This document shows positions 49,169 through 60,079 of a stretch of 64,000 bases of DNA, piece after piece; positions within the stretch are counted from its first letter, which is position 1; each line of letters begins with the position of its first letter. Both the position numbers and the translations under genes were made by a program. Location: NCBI GenBank assembly GCA_000332255.1, contig KB235926.1, forward strand, positions 1,655,112 to 1,719,111. The letters are read 5' to 3'. Source of the DNA: a cyanobacterium PCC 7702 (GTDB lineage: Bacteria > Cyanobacteriota > Cyanobacteriia > Cyanobacteriales > Nostocaceae). Under the pieces are notes generated by a model. The model saw nothing but the letters and a program-made list of their open reading frames with translations. It did no database searches and was not told where the DNA came from.

Positions 49169-50734
49169 TTACTGAGTACTGCTGCCGAGGATGAACAGAC
49201 TTAGTAAAGTACCGCTGTTCCACAGACTGTGGATGAGCATGGGAGCGAGGAGATTGCGCGATCGCGTGTAAACTACTCCTAGAACTACTCCTAGGGCAAA
49301 TAATGGCAGAACTTCGGACAAGCTGAGGTGAGCAACAGCAAACAGCAAGCTACTGGCAAAGATTGCTTGCCAAACAGACATGTAACGAGTTAGGGAAGGT
49401 AACAAAAAGCCGCGGAATAAGAATTCTTCAAACAAAGGAGCGGCGATCGCTGCAGTTAAGAAAAAGATACCTAACGCTACAGAATCTTGACTTTCCAGTG
49501 CCAATTGTAACAAAGGATTGCTACCGCCTTGCCCTTGCCATATTTTTTGATTGATTAAAGATACCACTACCACTATCGGTAAAGCCGCGCAGTAGCCACC
49601 TAATCCCCATAAAAACCATTTATCTTGCCAGCGAAAACGAAACCACTCTGGTGAAAGGGGAAGAAAGCGTTTGATAGATAGGTACAACACCAGTAGCGCA
49701 CCCAAGGCTACCAACATATAACTCAGGAATACGTAAAATGCTTGCAGGCGTACGTTTTGGACTGGATGGGGAATAGGCAGAACAGATAATATCAAGGGAA
49801 CTAGCAGTTGTCCCATCAGGAAAAAACCAACAACAAAAACTTGCAAAATTGTTTCTCCACCCCAAGGTGTTGACCAGGTCAAATCAGCGTTTTGCTCTAA
49901 TAAAGCAGCTTTACCTTTAACAACCCGCTCCGCGATCAAAAAGATGAGCAGCACAACACCAATAAAAGCTCCTAATGCTGGTACAGTGCCGATAAGCGCT
50001 AATTTCCACATAGCATTGCCAGCAGCTTGTTGTATCTCAGCTTTAACGTTTTCTAAAGCTGATTGACGTTGCTGGAGTTGATAGAGTTGGGTAAGAACGG
50101 TATATCTAAACCAAGCTTTTAATTTAGCCTGAATTAATGGTTCAGCATTGGGAAGAATACGAGGAGGATTACTCCAAAGTCCAATAAGTACAGCAGCAGT
50201 TTCTCGCCATTCCGAATCGATCTCAGAGTTTTGCTGCAACTTTTTCCAAGTTTGAAGGGCTGCATTAACGTCTCCCTTTTTTGCTTGTAAAATTCCCAAC
50301 TGCAAGTCTATCTCGGCAAGAGATTTTTGCAATTGATGGAGAACTTGCTGCAATTGTTTCTGCTGTGCTGAGTTCGAGATGTTGCTAGCAGGGGGAATTT
50401 CTGGTTGGAGTTTAAAAGATGCATCCGAACTTAGCTTTGCCAGCTGATTTTTGGCCTTTTCCAGGTTTATCTTCGCCGATTTCCGCGCCTGCTGATACTG
50501 ACTGATAGCTGTTTCCAGAGGTTTCTCACCTATGATTGCTTCCTTTAGTACTTGGAGGTTTTTGTCCTCCCCGTTTGCAGGTTGCCACTCAGAAGCCTGG
50601 AGAAGAATATTTGTTTGGTAAAGTTCTAAACGGCTTTGGAATTGAGGCTCCTGCCAACTGTTTAATAGGGATGTACCTGAAAAAAAGATAGCTACCAGTG
50701 TTAAAAAAACTAAACCCAACCGCTTAATTGTCAT
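49169..50734 (-). CDS. CPBP-family intramembrane protease (long form)
   Basis: A 521-residue protein. The N-terminal half is a signal-anchor followed by a long hydrophilic, Gln/Leu/Ala-rich coiled-coil-like region. The C-terminal half is polytopic with the CPBP (Abi/CAAX) motifs: EEFLFRGFLLPSL (EExxxR), FAVAHLSLSE (FxxxH) and IHSLWNSG. The long N-terminal form is typical of cyanobacteria. Members cleave within membranes or process prenylated-type substrates; the target is unknown. Confidence 0.88.
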   Translation of the reverse strand: MTIKRLGLVFLTLVAIFFSGTSLLNSWQEPQFQSRLELYQTNILLQASEWQPANGEDKNLQVLKEAIIGEKPLETAISQYQQARKSAKINLEKAKNQLAKLSSDASFKLQPEIPPASNISNSAQQKQLQQVLHQLQKSLAEIDLQLGILQAKKGDVNAALQTWKKLQQNSEIDSEWRETAAVLIGLWSNPPRILPNAEPLIQAKLKAWFRYTVLTQLYQLQQRQSALENVKAEIQQAAGNAMWKLALIGTVPALGAFIGVVLLIFLIAERVVKGKAALLEQNADLTWSTPWGGETILQVFVVGFFLMGQLLVPLILSVLPIPHPVQNVRLQAFYVFLSYMLVALGALLVLYLSIKRFLPLSPEWFRFRWQDKWFLWGLGGYCAALPIVVVVSLINQKIWQGQGGSNPLLQLALESQDSVALGIFFLTAAIAAPLFEEFLFRGFLLPSLTRYMSVWQAIFASSLLFAVAHLSLSEVLPLFALGVVLGVVYTRSRNLLAPMLIHSLWNSGTLLSLFILGSSTQ

Positions 50735-51096
50735 TTATACTTCCCCTCGATCGACTGTTTTTCCGTGCCTGCACCTGTTGGGAATTATCGCAAGAAAACG
50801 CAGCAACAGTGTATGAGTTTCCAGTTTGGCGAATTCTAAACAATATCAACTTCTGAAATTTGCAAGCTCCGCCACTATATTAGATTACAGCTAGTTGCAC
50901 TACTTAGTTATCAGGGAAGGATTTAGCGAAAGGGAATACCGAAAAAAATTAGTAATTTTATACACTACAAATTGCAGTTAAAAATGTTTGTTCAATATAC
51001 TGCCATCCTACTAACTACTAAATTTCAGTCTACCAAGTGTTAATAGCGAGTGATTTATCGTTTGTTGGTAGTGAGCGATTTATCGCTTTCGCAAAT
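50735..51096. other. Intergenic region before the psbA terminator
   Basis: About 360 bp without a gene. Near 51044-51086 two imperfect copies of a 13-base unit, GAGTGATTTATCG and GAGCGATTTATCG, follow each other (repeat unit about 27 bp). Otherwise AT-rich, and no promoter named. Confidence 0.4.
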
Positions 51097-51128
51097 AAAA
51101 AGCGCTCTCGAGCTTGAGAACGCTTTTT
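51097..51128 (-). terminator. Terminator of psbA
   Basis: A 13-bp stem (AAAAAGCGTTCTC / GAGAGCGCTTTTT, one G-T pair) with loop AAGCTC, 29 bp past the psbA stop codon; leftward, it ends in TTTTT. The A/T ends make it nearly symmetric, so it works both ways. Confidence 0.88.
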
Positions 51129-51156
51129 GTTATTTTTAGACTTATGATTACAGTGC

Positions 51157-52239
51157 TTACCCATTAATAGCAGGGGACTGTAAAGCTATAGGTAAAACTT
51201 CACCAGCAGCCAAGTCTAATGGGAAGTTGTGAGCATTGCGCTCATGCATTACTTCTATACCTAGGTTGGCACGGTTGAGTATATCTGCCCAAGTATTTAC
51301 TACACGCCCTTGCGAGTCGAGAATGGACTGGTTAAAGTTAAACCCATTCAAGTTAAACGCCATCGTGCTGATGCCCAATGCCGTAAACCATATACAAACT
51401 ACAGGCCAAGCTGCCAAGAAGAAGTGCAGGGAACGAGAGTTGTTAAAACTAGCGTATTGCCAGATTAATCTTCCAAAGTAGCCGTGAGCAGCTACTATAC
51501 TGTAGGTTTCCTGTTCTTGACCGAACTTGTAACCATAGTTCTGGGATTCAGTTTCAGTGGTTTCCCGTACCAAGGAGGAAGTTACCAAGCTTCCGTGCAT
51601 GGCACAGAATAAGCTACCGCCAAATACTCCAGCTACTCCCAATTGGTGGAAGGGGTGCATTAAGATATTGTGCTCGGCTTGGAACACCAACATAAAGTTG
51701 AATGTACCGCTAATACCGAGGGGCATGCCGTCAGAAAAACTTCCTTGACCAATTGGGTAAATGAGGAATACGGAAGTAGCCGCCGCTACTGGAGCAGAGT
51801 AAGCTACGCAAATCCACGGGCGCATGCCCAAGCGGTAGCTTAACTCCCATTGCCGTCCCAACCAGCAAAAGATACCAATGAGGAAATGAAAAACAATAAG
51901 TTCGTATGGCCCGCCATTGTAGAGCCATTCATCAAGAGAAGCTGCTTCCCAAATGGGGTAAAAGTGCAATCCAATCGCATTGGATGTTGGTACAACTGCG
52001 CCGGTAATGATGTTGTTGCCGTATAACAAAGAACCAGAAACTGGCTCGCGAATACCGTCTATATCGACTGGTGGTGCAGCAATAAAAGCGATAACGAAAC
52101 AGATGGTGGCTGCCAAAAGCGTCGGGATCATCAGGACACCGAACCAGCCTACATATATTCTGTTATTAGTGCTGGTAATCCAATCACAGAACCGATCCCA
52201 CAGGCTACCAGTTTCGCCTCTTCTTAGAGTTGTGGTCAT
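51157..52239 (-). CDS. psbA: Photosystem II reaction centre protein D1
   Basis: D1 carries TyrZ, most Mn ligands and the QB site. 360 residues from the ATG at 52239; the frame extends 34 codons further without any D1 similarity. Visible residues: Tyr161, Asp170, Glu189, His190, His198, His332, Glu333, His337, Asp342 and Ala344, followed by the 16-residue processed tail ([16 protein letters not shown]). Residue 130 is Gln, with Cys144 and Cys212, the set seen in the low-light (D1:1 or PsbA1-like) isoform; the high-light form has Glu130. It is a complete, functional-looking D1. Confidence 0.97.
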   Translation of the reverse strand: MTTTLRRGETGSLWDRFCDWITSTNNRIYVGWFGVLMIPTLLAATICFVIAFIAAPPVDIDGIREPVSGSLLYGNNIITGAVVPTSNAIGLHFYPIWEAASLDEWLYNGGPYELIVFHFLIGIFCWLGRQWELSYRLGMRPWICVAYSAPVAAATSVFLIYPIGQGSFSDGMPLGISGTFNFMLVFQAEHNILMHPFHQLGVAGVFGGSLFCAMHGSLVTSSLVRETTETESQNYGYKFGQEQETYSIVAAHGYFGRLIWQYASFNNSRSLHFFLAAWPVVCIWFTALGISTMAFNLNGFNFNQSILDSQGRVVNTWADILNRANLGIEVMHERNAHNFPLDLAAGEVLPIALQSPAING

Positions 52240-52989
52240 AGCTGTTTTGTTTATATAGTGTGGAACGCAATTTTTCTCAATGTAATGGTTGAGAGATTTG
52301 CTTTTTAATGGATGTTTACCAAATGCCTTCTCCCCCATCACCGGAAAGTTCTAGTTAACAACTTCAATTTGTCTTTTTTCACCTCACACCACGTATAAAC
52401 TTAATCCTATTTCCTAGGAAGGGAGATGGCTTTTTCAATGAGAATTTTTCCGGCTCTTATTATTCTGTTATTACATTAATTCTTTCTTTTTTTGTATTTC
52501 TTTTTGTTTAAATTTTCATAACTTTTGTAAAAAATTTTAGCAAATTTAACAAAATTTCGCCCAATATTCTTAAATCTTGTTAAGAAAATAAATTTTTCTA
52601 ACCTCTGAATAAAGCTTCTTATCGATAAAATTTAGCAATTAGCTATTCCATCCCTGCTTTGAAACCGTTGCGGTAGCACTGAGAGGAAAGCTGTAGTCTG
52701 CTGTTGTTGTCAGATAGGTGCTGCAAACAACAGACACGCGCCGGTACTCACGATCTGACTGCTAAATTTCTCAAAATAATGCAGATTTCAGTCGCTCTCC
52801 AGTTTAGGGGCAGCAGATAAGAAAAAAGTTTAGTTTTGTAAAGTAGTTTTAATTGATTTTTTTAATAATAAAAGTCAAGAAATATAATTTTTTTTAATAA
52901 AAGATTTTTCCTGCAGCGGCAGTGACGGCGCTGGCTCCTTTAGGAGAGCGGGGAATTCAAATTTCCCCTTTGTAAAGCTTAATTTTATA
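52240..52989. other. Region upstream of psbA
   Basis: 750 bp without a coding frame. The psbA leader and promoter lie in the left 200 bp. The right part (52640-52800) is more GC-rich and contains short pairing arms (GTCTG...CAGAC, 52697-52733), and near 52953-52971 GGGGAA/TTCCCC. No element can be named; the start of psbA transcription is not visible. Confidence 0.4.
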
Positions 52990-53349
<360 letters not shown>

Positions 53350-53382
53350 TCAGATACTAAAGAAATTTTATAGGTAATATTT

Positions 53383-54921
53383 ATGTTGGCTAGAGTGTGG
53401 AGTGCATCAATTGTAGGCATCGATGCTGTCAAAGTGGGCGTGGAAGTGGATATATCGGGTGGATTACCAGGAATTATTGTTTTGGGTCTTCCTGATAGTA
53501 CCGTGCAAGAATCAAAGGAAAGAGTAAAGGCAACGCTAAAGAATGCTGGTTTTGCCTTTCCCATGCGAAAAATTGTCATTAATTTGACACCTGCCGATCT
53601 ACGCAAGGAAGGACCGTGTTTCGATCTGCCTATTAGTGTGGGAATTTTAGCGGCTTCCGAACAAATTAAAGCGGATTTACTCGAAAATTATCTTTTTTTA
53701 GGAGAAGTTTCTCTAGATGGTAGTTTGCGTGCGGTAGCAGGAGTATTACCTATTGCTGCGGCTGCTGAGAAAATGGGAATTGCAAATATAGTCGTGCCTG
53801 CTGATAATGCTCAAGAAGCAGCTTTAGTAGAAGGATTGACTGTTTATGCTTTTGAAAATCTCTTAGAGGTGGCTAATTTTTTAAATAATCCAGGGCGTTA
53901 CAAACCCGTGCGATTCGATGGCGCGACAGAAAAATTGCATGTTAAGTCTTTAGATAGAGCAGATTTGCGGGATGTGAAAGGACAAGCTCATGCTCGCCGG
54001 GCCTTGGAAATTGCAGCTGCTGGCGGCCACAATTTAATTTTTGTCGGACCGCCTGGAAGTGGTAAAACCATGCTAGCAAAGCGCTTGCCGGGAATACTGC
54101 CGACTTTATCGTTTTCGGAAGCTTTAGAGGTAACTCGTATTTATTCCGTGGCTGGTTTGCTGAAAAATAGAGGTTCGTTGGTGTGCGATCGCCCTTTTCG
54201 CAGTCCGCACCACTCCGCTTCTGGTCCCTCTTTGGTGGGTGGTGGCAGCTTTCCCCGTCCTGGAGAAATTTCTTTAGCTCATCTGGGTGTACTTTTTTTA
54301 GACGAGCTTACAGAGTTTAAACGCGATGTTTTAGAATTTCTGCGTCAGCCCTTAGAAGATGGCTTTGTGGCTATTTCACGCACCAAACAATCGGTGGTAT
54401 TTCCTTGTCGGTTTACTTTGGTAGCCAGTACCAATCCTTGTCCTTGCGGCTACTATGGAGATACTATCCAGCAATGTACCTGTTCGCCCCGTCAAAGAGA
54501 ACAGTACTGGGCTAAGCTTTCTGGTCCGTTGATGGACCGGATTGATTTGCAAGTGGCTGTCAATCGTCTCAAACCGGAGGAGATAACTCAACAATCCCCA
54601 AAAGGAGGAGAATCATCAGCAACAGTCAGACAAAGGGTGCAAAAAGCACGCGATCGCGCTTTAGAACGCTTTCAATCGGAACCAAATCTGCGTTGCAATG
54701 CACAAATGCAAAGTAGCCACTTACAAAAATGGTGCCAGTTAGATGATGCTAGCAGGAATTTACTAGAGAGCGCTATTAAAAAATTAGGATTATCAGCTAG
54801 AGCCAGCGATCGTATTTTGAAAGTAGCCCGTACCATAGCCGATCTAGCTGGCGAAGAAAACCTACAACCCCATCACGTTGCAGAAGCAATTCAGTATCGC
54901 ACTATAGATAGAATGCAATAA
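53383..54921 (+). CDS. YifB/ComM-family Mg-chelatase-like AAA ATPase
   Basis: A 512-residue AAA+ protein. The N-terminal domain has GLPGIIVLGLPDSTVQESKER and a conserved HARRALEIAAAGGHNLIFVG leading to Walker A GPPGSGKTMLAKRLPG; then Walker B VLFLDELTEF, the Cys motif CPCGYYGD and a C-terminal Mg-chelatase-like domain with LSARASDRILKVARTIADLAG. Homologue ComM helps branch migration of incoming DNA in natural transformation, so a link to DNA uptake in this cyanobacterium is plausible. Confidence 0.93.
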   Translation: MLARVWSASIVGIDAVKVGVEVDISGGLPGIIVLGLPDSTVQESKERVKATLKNAGFAFPMRKIVINLTPADLRKEGPCFDLPISVGILAASEQIKADLLENYLFLGEVSLDGSLRAVAGVLPIAAAAEKMGIANIVVPADNAQEAALVEGLTVYAFENLLEVANFLNNPGRYKPVRFDGATEKLHVKSLDRADLRDVKGQAHARRALEIAAAGGHNLIFVGPPGSGKTMLAKRLPGILPTLSFSEALEVTRIYSVAGLLKNRGSLVCDRPFRSPHHSASGPSLVGGGSFPRPGEISLAHLGVLFLDELTEFKRDVLEFLRQPLEDGFVAISRTKQSVVFPCRFTLVASTNPCPCGYYGDTIQQCTCSPRQREQYWAKLSGPLMDRIDLQVAVNRLKPEEITQQSPKGGESSATVRQRVQKARDRALERFQSEPNLRCNAQMQSSHLQKWCQLDDASRNLLESAIKKLGLSARASDRILKVARTIADLAGEENLQPHHVAEAIQYRTIDRMQ

Positions 54922-55022
54922 TCGTCAAAAAAATTCGCTACCCTTTTTGCTGACATCAGCTTGCTAGTTGTGTAAAGTAGTTGAGGAGTCTTTGCTGTTT
55001 TGGAAGTTTTTAGCAACTATCT

Positions 55023-55274
55023 ATGGATAGAAAAAGCAAGCGTCTTTTACTACTCGTTGTCTCCTGCAGTTTGACTGGTGTCATTTTAGGAGGTACCACT
55101 AGCTGGGCCCAGAGCACTACATGCTTGCAAGCCAGTAAAATCACAAAGGAATGTTTAACCCAAGATCCTTTTACCAGCACTATACAAGGAATGAGTACGG
55201 GACTGGTGGCTGGAGCAGGGGCAGCTTTTGGTGTAGCATGGCAACATCATCGTCAAGATGATTTCAATCCTTAG
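55023..55274 (+). CDS. Small exported protein of unknown function
   Basis: 83 residues: basic start, hydrophobic signal (LLLLVVSCSLTGVILGGTTS) with a likely cleavage after SWA, then a short mature part with two Cys (CLQASKITKECLTQDP) and a second hydrophobic, glycine/alanine stretch (MSTGLVAGAGAAFGVAW). The two Cys could form a disulfide. No family recognised. Confidence 0.6.
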   Translation: MDRKSKRLLLLVVSCSLTGVILGGTTSWAQSTTCLQASKITKECLTQDPFTSTIQGMSTGLVAGAGAAFGVAWQHHRQDDFNP

Positions 55275-55460
55275 ATAGGAGCTTTCTAGAAAAAGGCCAG
55301 CTGGGTTTGTGAAGGTGCGATCGCTACTCTGGTGATTTACTTTGAGCACGAGCGTCGCTCACAAACTCATCCATGTCACCTACGACCACAAGGTCAAGGA
55401 CTTTATCCCTATTTAATTATAAAATTGAAAAATTTTTGAGATTTTTAAAAACAAATATTT

Positions 55461-56456
55461 ATGGATGTTCCTTCCAAATTATTAATTAAACTTAGTCAAC
55501 GTTTATTTGATAATCTAGATGCCCAAAAAAAGTTTGTAGATGCTTTAATTAATCCCAGGCGATTTCCTCCCTGCATTCTTTGGTGTCAACCCAAACCAGA
55601 AACTTCTCCTTTTGCAGTCCAAGCACCAGAACTTTGGCAACCATCTTTTGTAGATCGTTTATTTCTAGAAGAAAAACCAGGTCAACACATTCTACACCAA
55701 AAAGGATATTTTTATTGTTTGGATTTTTCTTCGGTGTTTGCAGCTTCGATATTATTAGCTATTTCTCAACCAGTACAATTGATTTTAGACATGTGTGCTG
55801 CACCGGGAGGAAAAAGTATTTTTGCGTGGAAACTTTTAAAACCAGAATTAATCATTAGTAATGAAGCGATCGCCAAACGCTTGGGAATGTTAATTTCTAA
55901 TTTCAAACGTTGTCATATTAGCCCTGTTATTATTCTCAACAAAGACCCCAGTATTTTGGCAGAAAAAATACCTTTATCTAGCGATTTAGTAATTGTAGAT
56001 GCACCTTGCACAGGACAATCCCTACTTGCTAAAGGAGAAAAAGCACCAGGATGCTTTCATCCCAGTACCATTAATAAAAATGCCAATCGGCAAAAAAGAA
56101 TTGTTGCAAATTCTGCTAAGATTGTATCACCTCAAGGCTACCTTGCTTATATGACTTGCACCTATTCCACAGAGGAAAATGAAGAAGTTTGCGAATGGTT
56201 GTTAAAAAAATTTCCTCAGTTTCAAGCGGTAGAAATTGACCACTTAAAAATTTATCAGTCCCATTTGACTACGATACCCTGTTATCGGATGTTTCCTCAA
56301 GATGGTTTGGGTGCAGGTGCTTTTACAGTACTTTTTAAAAACACTGCAGAGGGTGAGAAAAAAAAGATAAATCCAAAAACTTTGTCTGGAGTTTGGGTCA
56401 GTAACAACCCAAGAGAAATTTCTGGTGGAGGAAATGAAAACAAGCAGCTAAACTAA
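55461..56456 (+). CDS. RsmB/NOP-type RNA (cytosine-5) methyltransferase
   Basis: A 331-residue class I SAM methyltransferase of the RsmB/NOP2/NSUN group, without the NusB-like N-terminal domain of RsmB. It has the SAM loop DMCAAPGGKSIFAWKL, motif IV with the first Cys (IVDAPCTGQSLLA) and motif VI with the second (TCTYSTEENEEV), the pair that makes the covalent RNA adduct and releases it. The likely target is rRNA or tRNA cytosine. The C-terminal tail is Asn/Gly/Lys-rich. Confidence 0.9.
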   Translation: MDVPSKLLIKLSQRLFDNLDAQKKFVDALINPRRFPPCILWCQPKPETSPFAVQAPELWQPSFVDRLFLEEKPGQHILHQKGYFYCLDFSSVFAASILLAISQPVQLILDMCAAPGGKSIFAWKLLKPELIISNEAIAKRLGMLISNFKRCHISPVIILNKDPSILAEKIPLSSDLVIVDAPCTGQSLLAKGEKAPGCFHPSTINKNANRQKRIVANSAKIVSPQGYLAYMTCTYSTEENEEVCEWLLKKFPQFQAVEIDHLKIYQSHLTTIPCYRMFPQDGLGAGAFTVLFKNTAEGEKKKINPKTLSGVWVSNNPREISGGGNENKQLN

Positions 56457-56714
56457 AGCCTTACTACAAATAATTATAGGAACAGATTAAGACAACACTG
56501 ATTTATTGTTGTTTTGTAGACATTCATGTAGATTATTTGTTGAAACAGTTTTTGTCTGTGAGGAGAATTGTCATACTTAATATTCAGCCACCAGGATAGA
56601 GAACAGTAAAATTACATAATAGTTAGTAGTAATATATAGTAATAATTTTTTGTGTAAATATAGTTTGCAGAGTACGTTTTGTGCTGACTGCAAACAACCG
56701 ATCATTGATTTTGT
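56457..56714. other. Intergenic between convergent genes
   Basis: No gene. AT-rich, with no terminator that stands out, although it separates the methyltransferase (rightward) and SppA (leftward). Confidence 0.4.
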
Positions 56715-58562
56715 CTACTCGATTTTGAGGTTGAAAGGTAGGCGAGCGTAGATTCCTTGGGGGTCGTTCATCTTTTGTAGAATAGCGATTTCTGCTTGTA
56801 GTTTTTGGAGTTCAGCTGTGAGTGGGTCGGGTGTTTTTAGTTGGGTGTGGTCGAGTTTGAGAACAATCTTTGCTTTTTGGATGACTTGCTCTAGAAAGCG
56901 TTCTTGCCAAATTGTAAGTTTAGGATATTCTTGTAGTTCCCAATTTTGTCCTAGATTTGCTTGTTGAGCAGCATAAGCTACAGCAGCATCCAAACCACCG
57001 ATTTCATCTACCAAGCCAATTTGTTTAGCTGCTATACCCGACCAAACTCGTCCTTGAGCGATTTCTGCTACCTTTGCTTCTGGAAGTTTTCGACCTTGGG
57101 CGACTTTATTGAGAAATATATTATAAATTTGGTTAACGCTGCGTTGGTAAATTGCCAGTTCTCGGTTGGTTTTGGGGCGAGCGACTGTTTGACTATCAGC
57201 ATAGCGTGCAGTTTTGACGGTATCCCACGTGATACCGTTGTTATTAGCTAGCTTTTGGGCATTAAAAAGCAATCCAAACACGCCTATGGAGCCTGTAATA
57301 GTATTTGGTTCGGCGAAAATGCGGTTAGAATCACTGGCGATCCAGTATCCACCGGAAGCAGCAACATCGCCCATGGATACTACGACTGGTTTAACTGCGC
57401 GGGTGAGGCGCACTTCTCGCTGGATGACTTCAGCTGCTGTGGCGCTTCCACCGGGACTGTTGATGCGCAGGACGATCGCTTTGACATTTTCATCCTGTCT
57501 GAGTTTGCGGAAGATTTTGGCATAGCGATCGCCGCCGATTTCCCCTTGCTGACCTTGTCCGTCAACTATTTCTCCTTCTGCGTAGACGACAGCAATTTTA
57601 TTTTGAGATTTGCGATTTGTATCAGCTGAGCGATCGTTTTCTTGGGCGTACTGACTGAGACTGATTTGTGGAAAGCTTTTTTCGTCTTTATTTAAGCCTG
57701 CTAGTTGTTTGAGTTCGCTAGCTACTTGATCGAAATAGCCAATGCGATCTACTAAACCACTAGCTTTAGCTTGTTGTGCTTGTAAGAAACCTTGGTTATC
57801 TGCTAGAGCTTGCAGTTGAGCGGGAGAGATTTTACGGCTTGTTCCTACAGCATTGCGCCACTCTGTCCACACATCATCCAATAATTTTTGAGTTTGTTGG
57901 CGGTTTTCTGGACTGAGTTTTGTCAGTACAAAGGGTTCAACAGCGCCTTTAAATTTTCCTACTCGCACAATTTGTACACCAATACCATATTTTTCCAAAG
58001 CCTTGGCTAAAAACATCGGTTGCGAGCTCAAGCCGTTAATTTCCATGACTCCAAGGGGGTTGAGCACGATTGTATCAGCGACCGAGCTCAGGTAGTATTC
58101 TCGTTCTCCCCAGTCCATACCGTAAGCTATGATTTTTTTTCCTGCGGCGCGGAGTTTTTCTAATTCTTGACGAATTTCTTTAAGGGTAGCAAATCCGGTG
58201 TTCGTGTTTGCGGAAGCACGGCTACCATCCAAATAAATAGCGACAATGCGGCGATCGCTTCGTGCTTTTTCCAAGGAATCCAGAACACTGCGGAGGTTCA
58301 TCTGTTCCTCATCATCCCTGGAAAGTGCTTTTTGCAGTAGTTTCCCGGAACTTGGCTGTGCATCGGTAATTTTCATGGATAAGTCAAAAACCAGCACAGA
58401 CTTATTTTTCACTTGCGGCCCCGTATCTTTAGCGGCGGTAAATAGTAAAATTAATACTCCTGTCGTTCCCAAACCAAAGAAAATTAAAAGTCCTAGGATA
58501 CTTCCAACTAAGCTTGCTAAAGTTTGTTTGATAAAATTGCGCATATAGTTATCAAATATCAA
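56715..58562 (-). CDS. sppA: Signal peptide peptidase SppA, 67K type
   Basis: A 615-residue membrane-anchored protease of the long SppA (67K) type. The N terminus has a hydrophobic helix (LASLVGSILGLLIFFGLGTTG). Two peptidase repeats follow: the first holds the general-base Lys region (AYGMDWGEREYYLSS), the second the catalytic Ser in PVVVSMGDVAASGGYWIAS with RINSPGGSATAAEV. It digests leftover signal peptides; in cyanobacteria SppA also takes part in light acclimation of phycobilisomes. The C-terminal tail is extra, Gln/Leu-rich and coiled. Confidence 0.92.
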   Translation of the reverse strand: MIFDNYMRNFIKQTLASLVGSILGLLIFFGLGTTGVLILLFTAAKDTGPQVKNKSVLVFDLSMKITDAQPSSGKLLQKALSRDDEEQMNLRSVLDSLEKARSDRRIVAIYLDGSRASANTNTGFATLKEIRQELEKLRAAGKKIIAYGMDWGEREYYLSSVADTIVLNPLGVMEINGLSSQPMFLAKALEKYGIGVQIVRVGKFKGAVEPFVLTKLSPENRQQTQKLLDDVWTEWRNAVGTSRKISPAQLQALADNQGFLQAQQAKASGLVDRIGYFDQVASELKQLAGLNKDEKSFPQISLSQYAQENDRSADTNRKSQNKIAVVYAEGEIVDGQGQQGEIGGDRYAKIFRKLRQDENVKAIVLRINSPGGSATAAEVIQREVRLTRAVKPVVVSMGDVAASGGYWIASDSNRIFAEPNTITGSIGVFGLLFNAQKLANNNGITWDTVKTARYADSQTVARPKTNRELAIYQRSVNQIYNIFLNKVAQGRKLPEAKVAEIAQGRVWSGIAAKQIGLVDEIGGLDAAVAYAAQQANLGQNWELQEYPKLTIWQERFLEQVIQKAKIVLKLDHTQLKTPDPLTAELQKLQAEIAILQKMNDPQGIYARLPFNLKIE

Positions 58563-58602
58563 TTATCAATTCATAATTACGGTTGCAAAATCTACATCTG
58601 CC

Positions 58603-59658
58603 TCAAACTTTTTGAACGCGTTGCAAGCTCCCCGAACGCTTGAGCTGTTCTAAGTTAGCATTGCCAGTACAGAATAAAACTGTGGTGATTTCGGCAACTA
58701 GGACTTGTGCTAAATCGAAAACAGCAGCTTCTGAGCAAGCAGCTGCTTGCAAAAAAGGCATTGCTAAACCGGCTATATCTGCTCCCAGTGCTAGTGCTTT
58801 TGCCACATCCAATCCATGTCGCAATCCTCCTGAGGCGATCAATGCTATATTTGGTGCCACAGCACGAATGCTAGTTAGGCACTCAGCCGTTGGTAAACCC
58901 CAATCTGCAAAGGTTTTGCCCAAACGCCGCTGGAGAATATTGTCTGCTCGCTCGCTTTCTACCTTAGCCCAAGAAGTACCGCCTGCACCGGCGACATCAA
59001 TAGCTTTGACGCCAGCTGCAATCAATTTTTCTGCAACAGGTGCTGAAATACCGTTACCAACTTCTTTGGCAATTACCGGCACGGGGAGCTTTTTGCATAA
59101 CATGGCTATTTTGTCAAGTAGCCCCCGAAAATTTGTATCGCCGCGGGGTTGAATGCACTCTTGTAAGGGATTGAGGTGCAAAATCAACGCGTCAGCTTCC
59201 AGAATGTCGATCACCCGCAGACATTCATTCAACCCATAGTCATAGTTGAGTTGAACAGCACCTAAATTGGCAAACAACAGAACATCTGGAGCGTACTTGC
59301 GGACAGCAAAAGTATCAGCTACTTGAGGTTTTTCTATCGCCACGCGCTGGGAACCAACACCCATAGCCATTTTATAGTGTTGGGCAACTTCTGCCAGACG
59401 GCGATTTATCATACCTGCTTCTGGCGTTCCTCCGGTCATGGAAGAGATTAACAGCGGTGCGCCAAGGGACTTGCCCAAAAAAGTAGTACTGATATCAATT
59501 TCATCAAAATCCAGCTCTGGTAAACAGCAATGGATGAAGCGATAATCTTCCAACCCATTGGTAGTGTGTTGAAATTGTACGTCTTCTTGAAGGCAGATGC
59601 GAATGTGGTCGGCTTTGCGAGCTTCTGTTGCAGCTAACGGGCTTGTTTGAGTGTTCAC
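58603..59658 (-). CDS. fni: Type 2 isopentenyl-diphosphate delta-isomerase
   Basis: FMN- and NADPH-dependent isomerase linking IPP and DMAPP, so it feeds carotenoid, phytol and quinone synthesis (compare crtP and crtB here). 351 residues, TIM barrel; marks: [74 protein letters not shown] and [21 protein letters not shown] for FMN. Most cyanobacteria use this type instead of the metal type. Confidence 0.95.
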   Translation of the reverse strand: MNTQTSPLAATEARKADHIRICLQEDVQFQHTTNGLEDYRFIHCCLPELDFDEIDISTTFLGKSLGAPLLISSMTGGTPEAGMINRRLAEVAQHYKMAMGVGSQRVAIEKPQVADTFAVRKYAPDVLLFANLGAVQLNYDYGLNECLRVIDILEADALILHLNPLQECIQPRGDTNFRGLLDKIAMLCKKLPVPVIAKEVGNGISAPVAEKLIAAGVKAIDVAGAGGTSWAKVESERADNILQRRLGKTFADWGLPTAECLTSIRAVAPNIALIASGGLRHGLDVAKALALGADIAGLAMPFLQAAACSEAAVFDLAQVLVAEITTVLFCTGNANLEQLKRSGSLQRVQKV

Positions 59659-60079
59659 GGATGGATATTACTACAAAGGAACAATTATTTTATATTTTCT
59701 TATCTTAGCTGTGGCTATGGTACAGAAAAGGTAACGAAAACTGCTTGGCGCCTAGCTATTTCATGATTTCAGGAACTTACACAGCTTTTGTTATCATTTT
59801 CGCGAGAGCAAGAAGCGAGTGTTAATACTAATATATTTTTATACTAATTAGGTCGGACACTACTTTCTGTAAGAGTTTATCACCTTAGCTAACGATATAG
59901 TTGGCATTAATTGTGCGGTAGTACCCAGACACCAGTTAGTGTCAAATTTGAAATTTGAGAAACTTCTGTCAACTATCTCTAACAAAAGAAGATATAAAAA
60001 TCACCAAGGTTAATTGCATAATATTATATTTTTACACCGTAGTATTCACAGGACCTTTACACTCTTGTTTTAAAAGTGA
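59659..60079. other. Intergenic region before hen1
   Basis: 420 bp between the divergent isomerase and hen1 genes. It is AT-rich and holds no gene. No promoter could be named; a TATAAAAATCACC stretch lies near 59993. Confidence 0.4.

Noticed and set aside
52240-52341. Longer D1 with 34 extra N-terminal residues
   Set aside because: The extra part has no D1 similarity; all D1 proteins start at MTTTL, placing the start at 52239.
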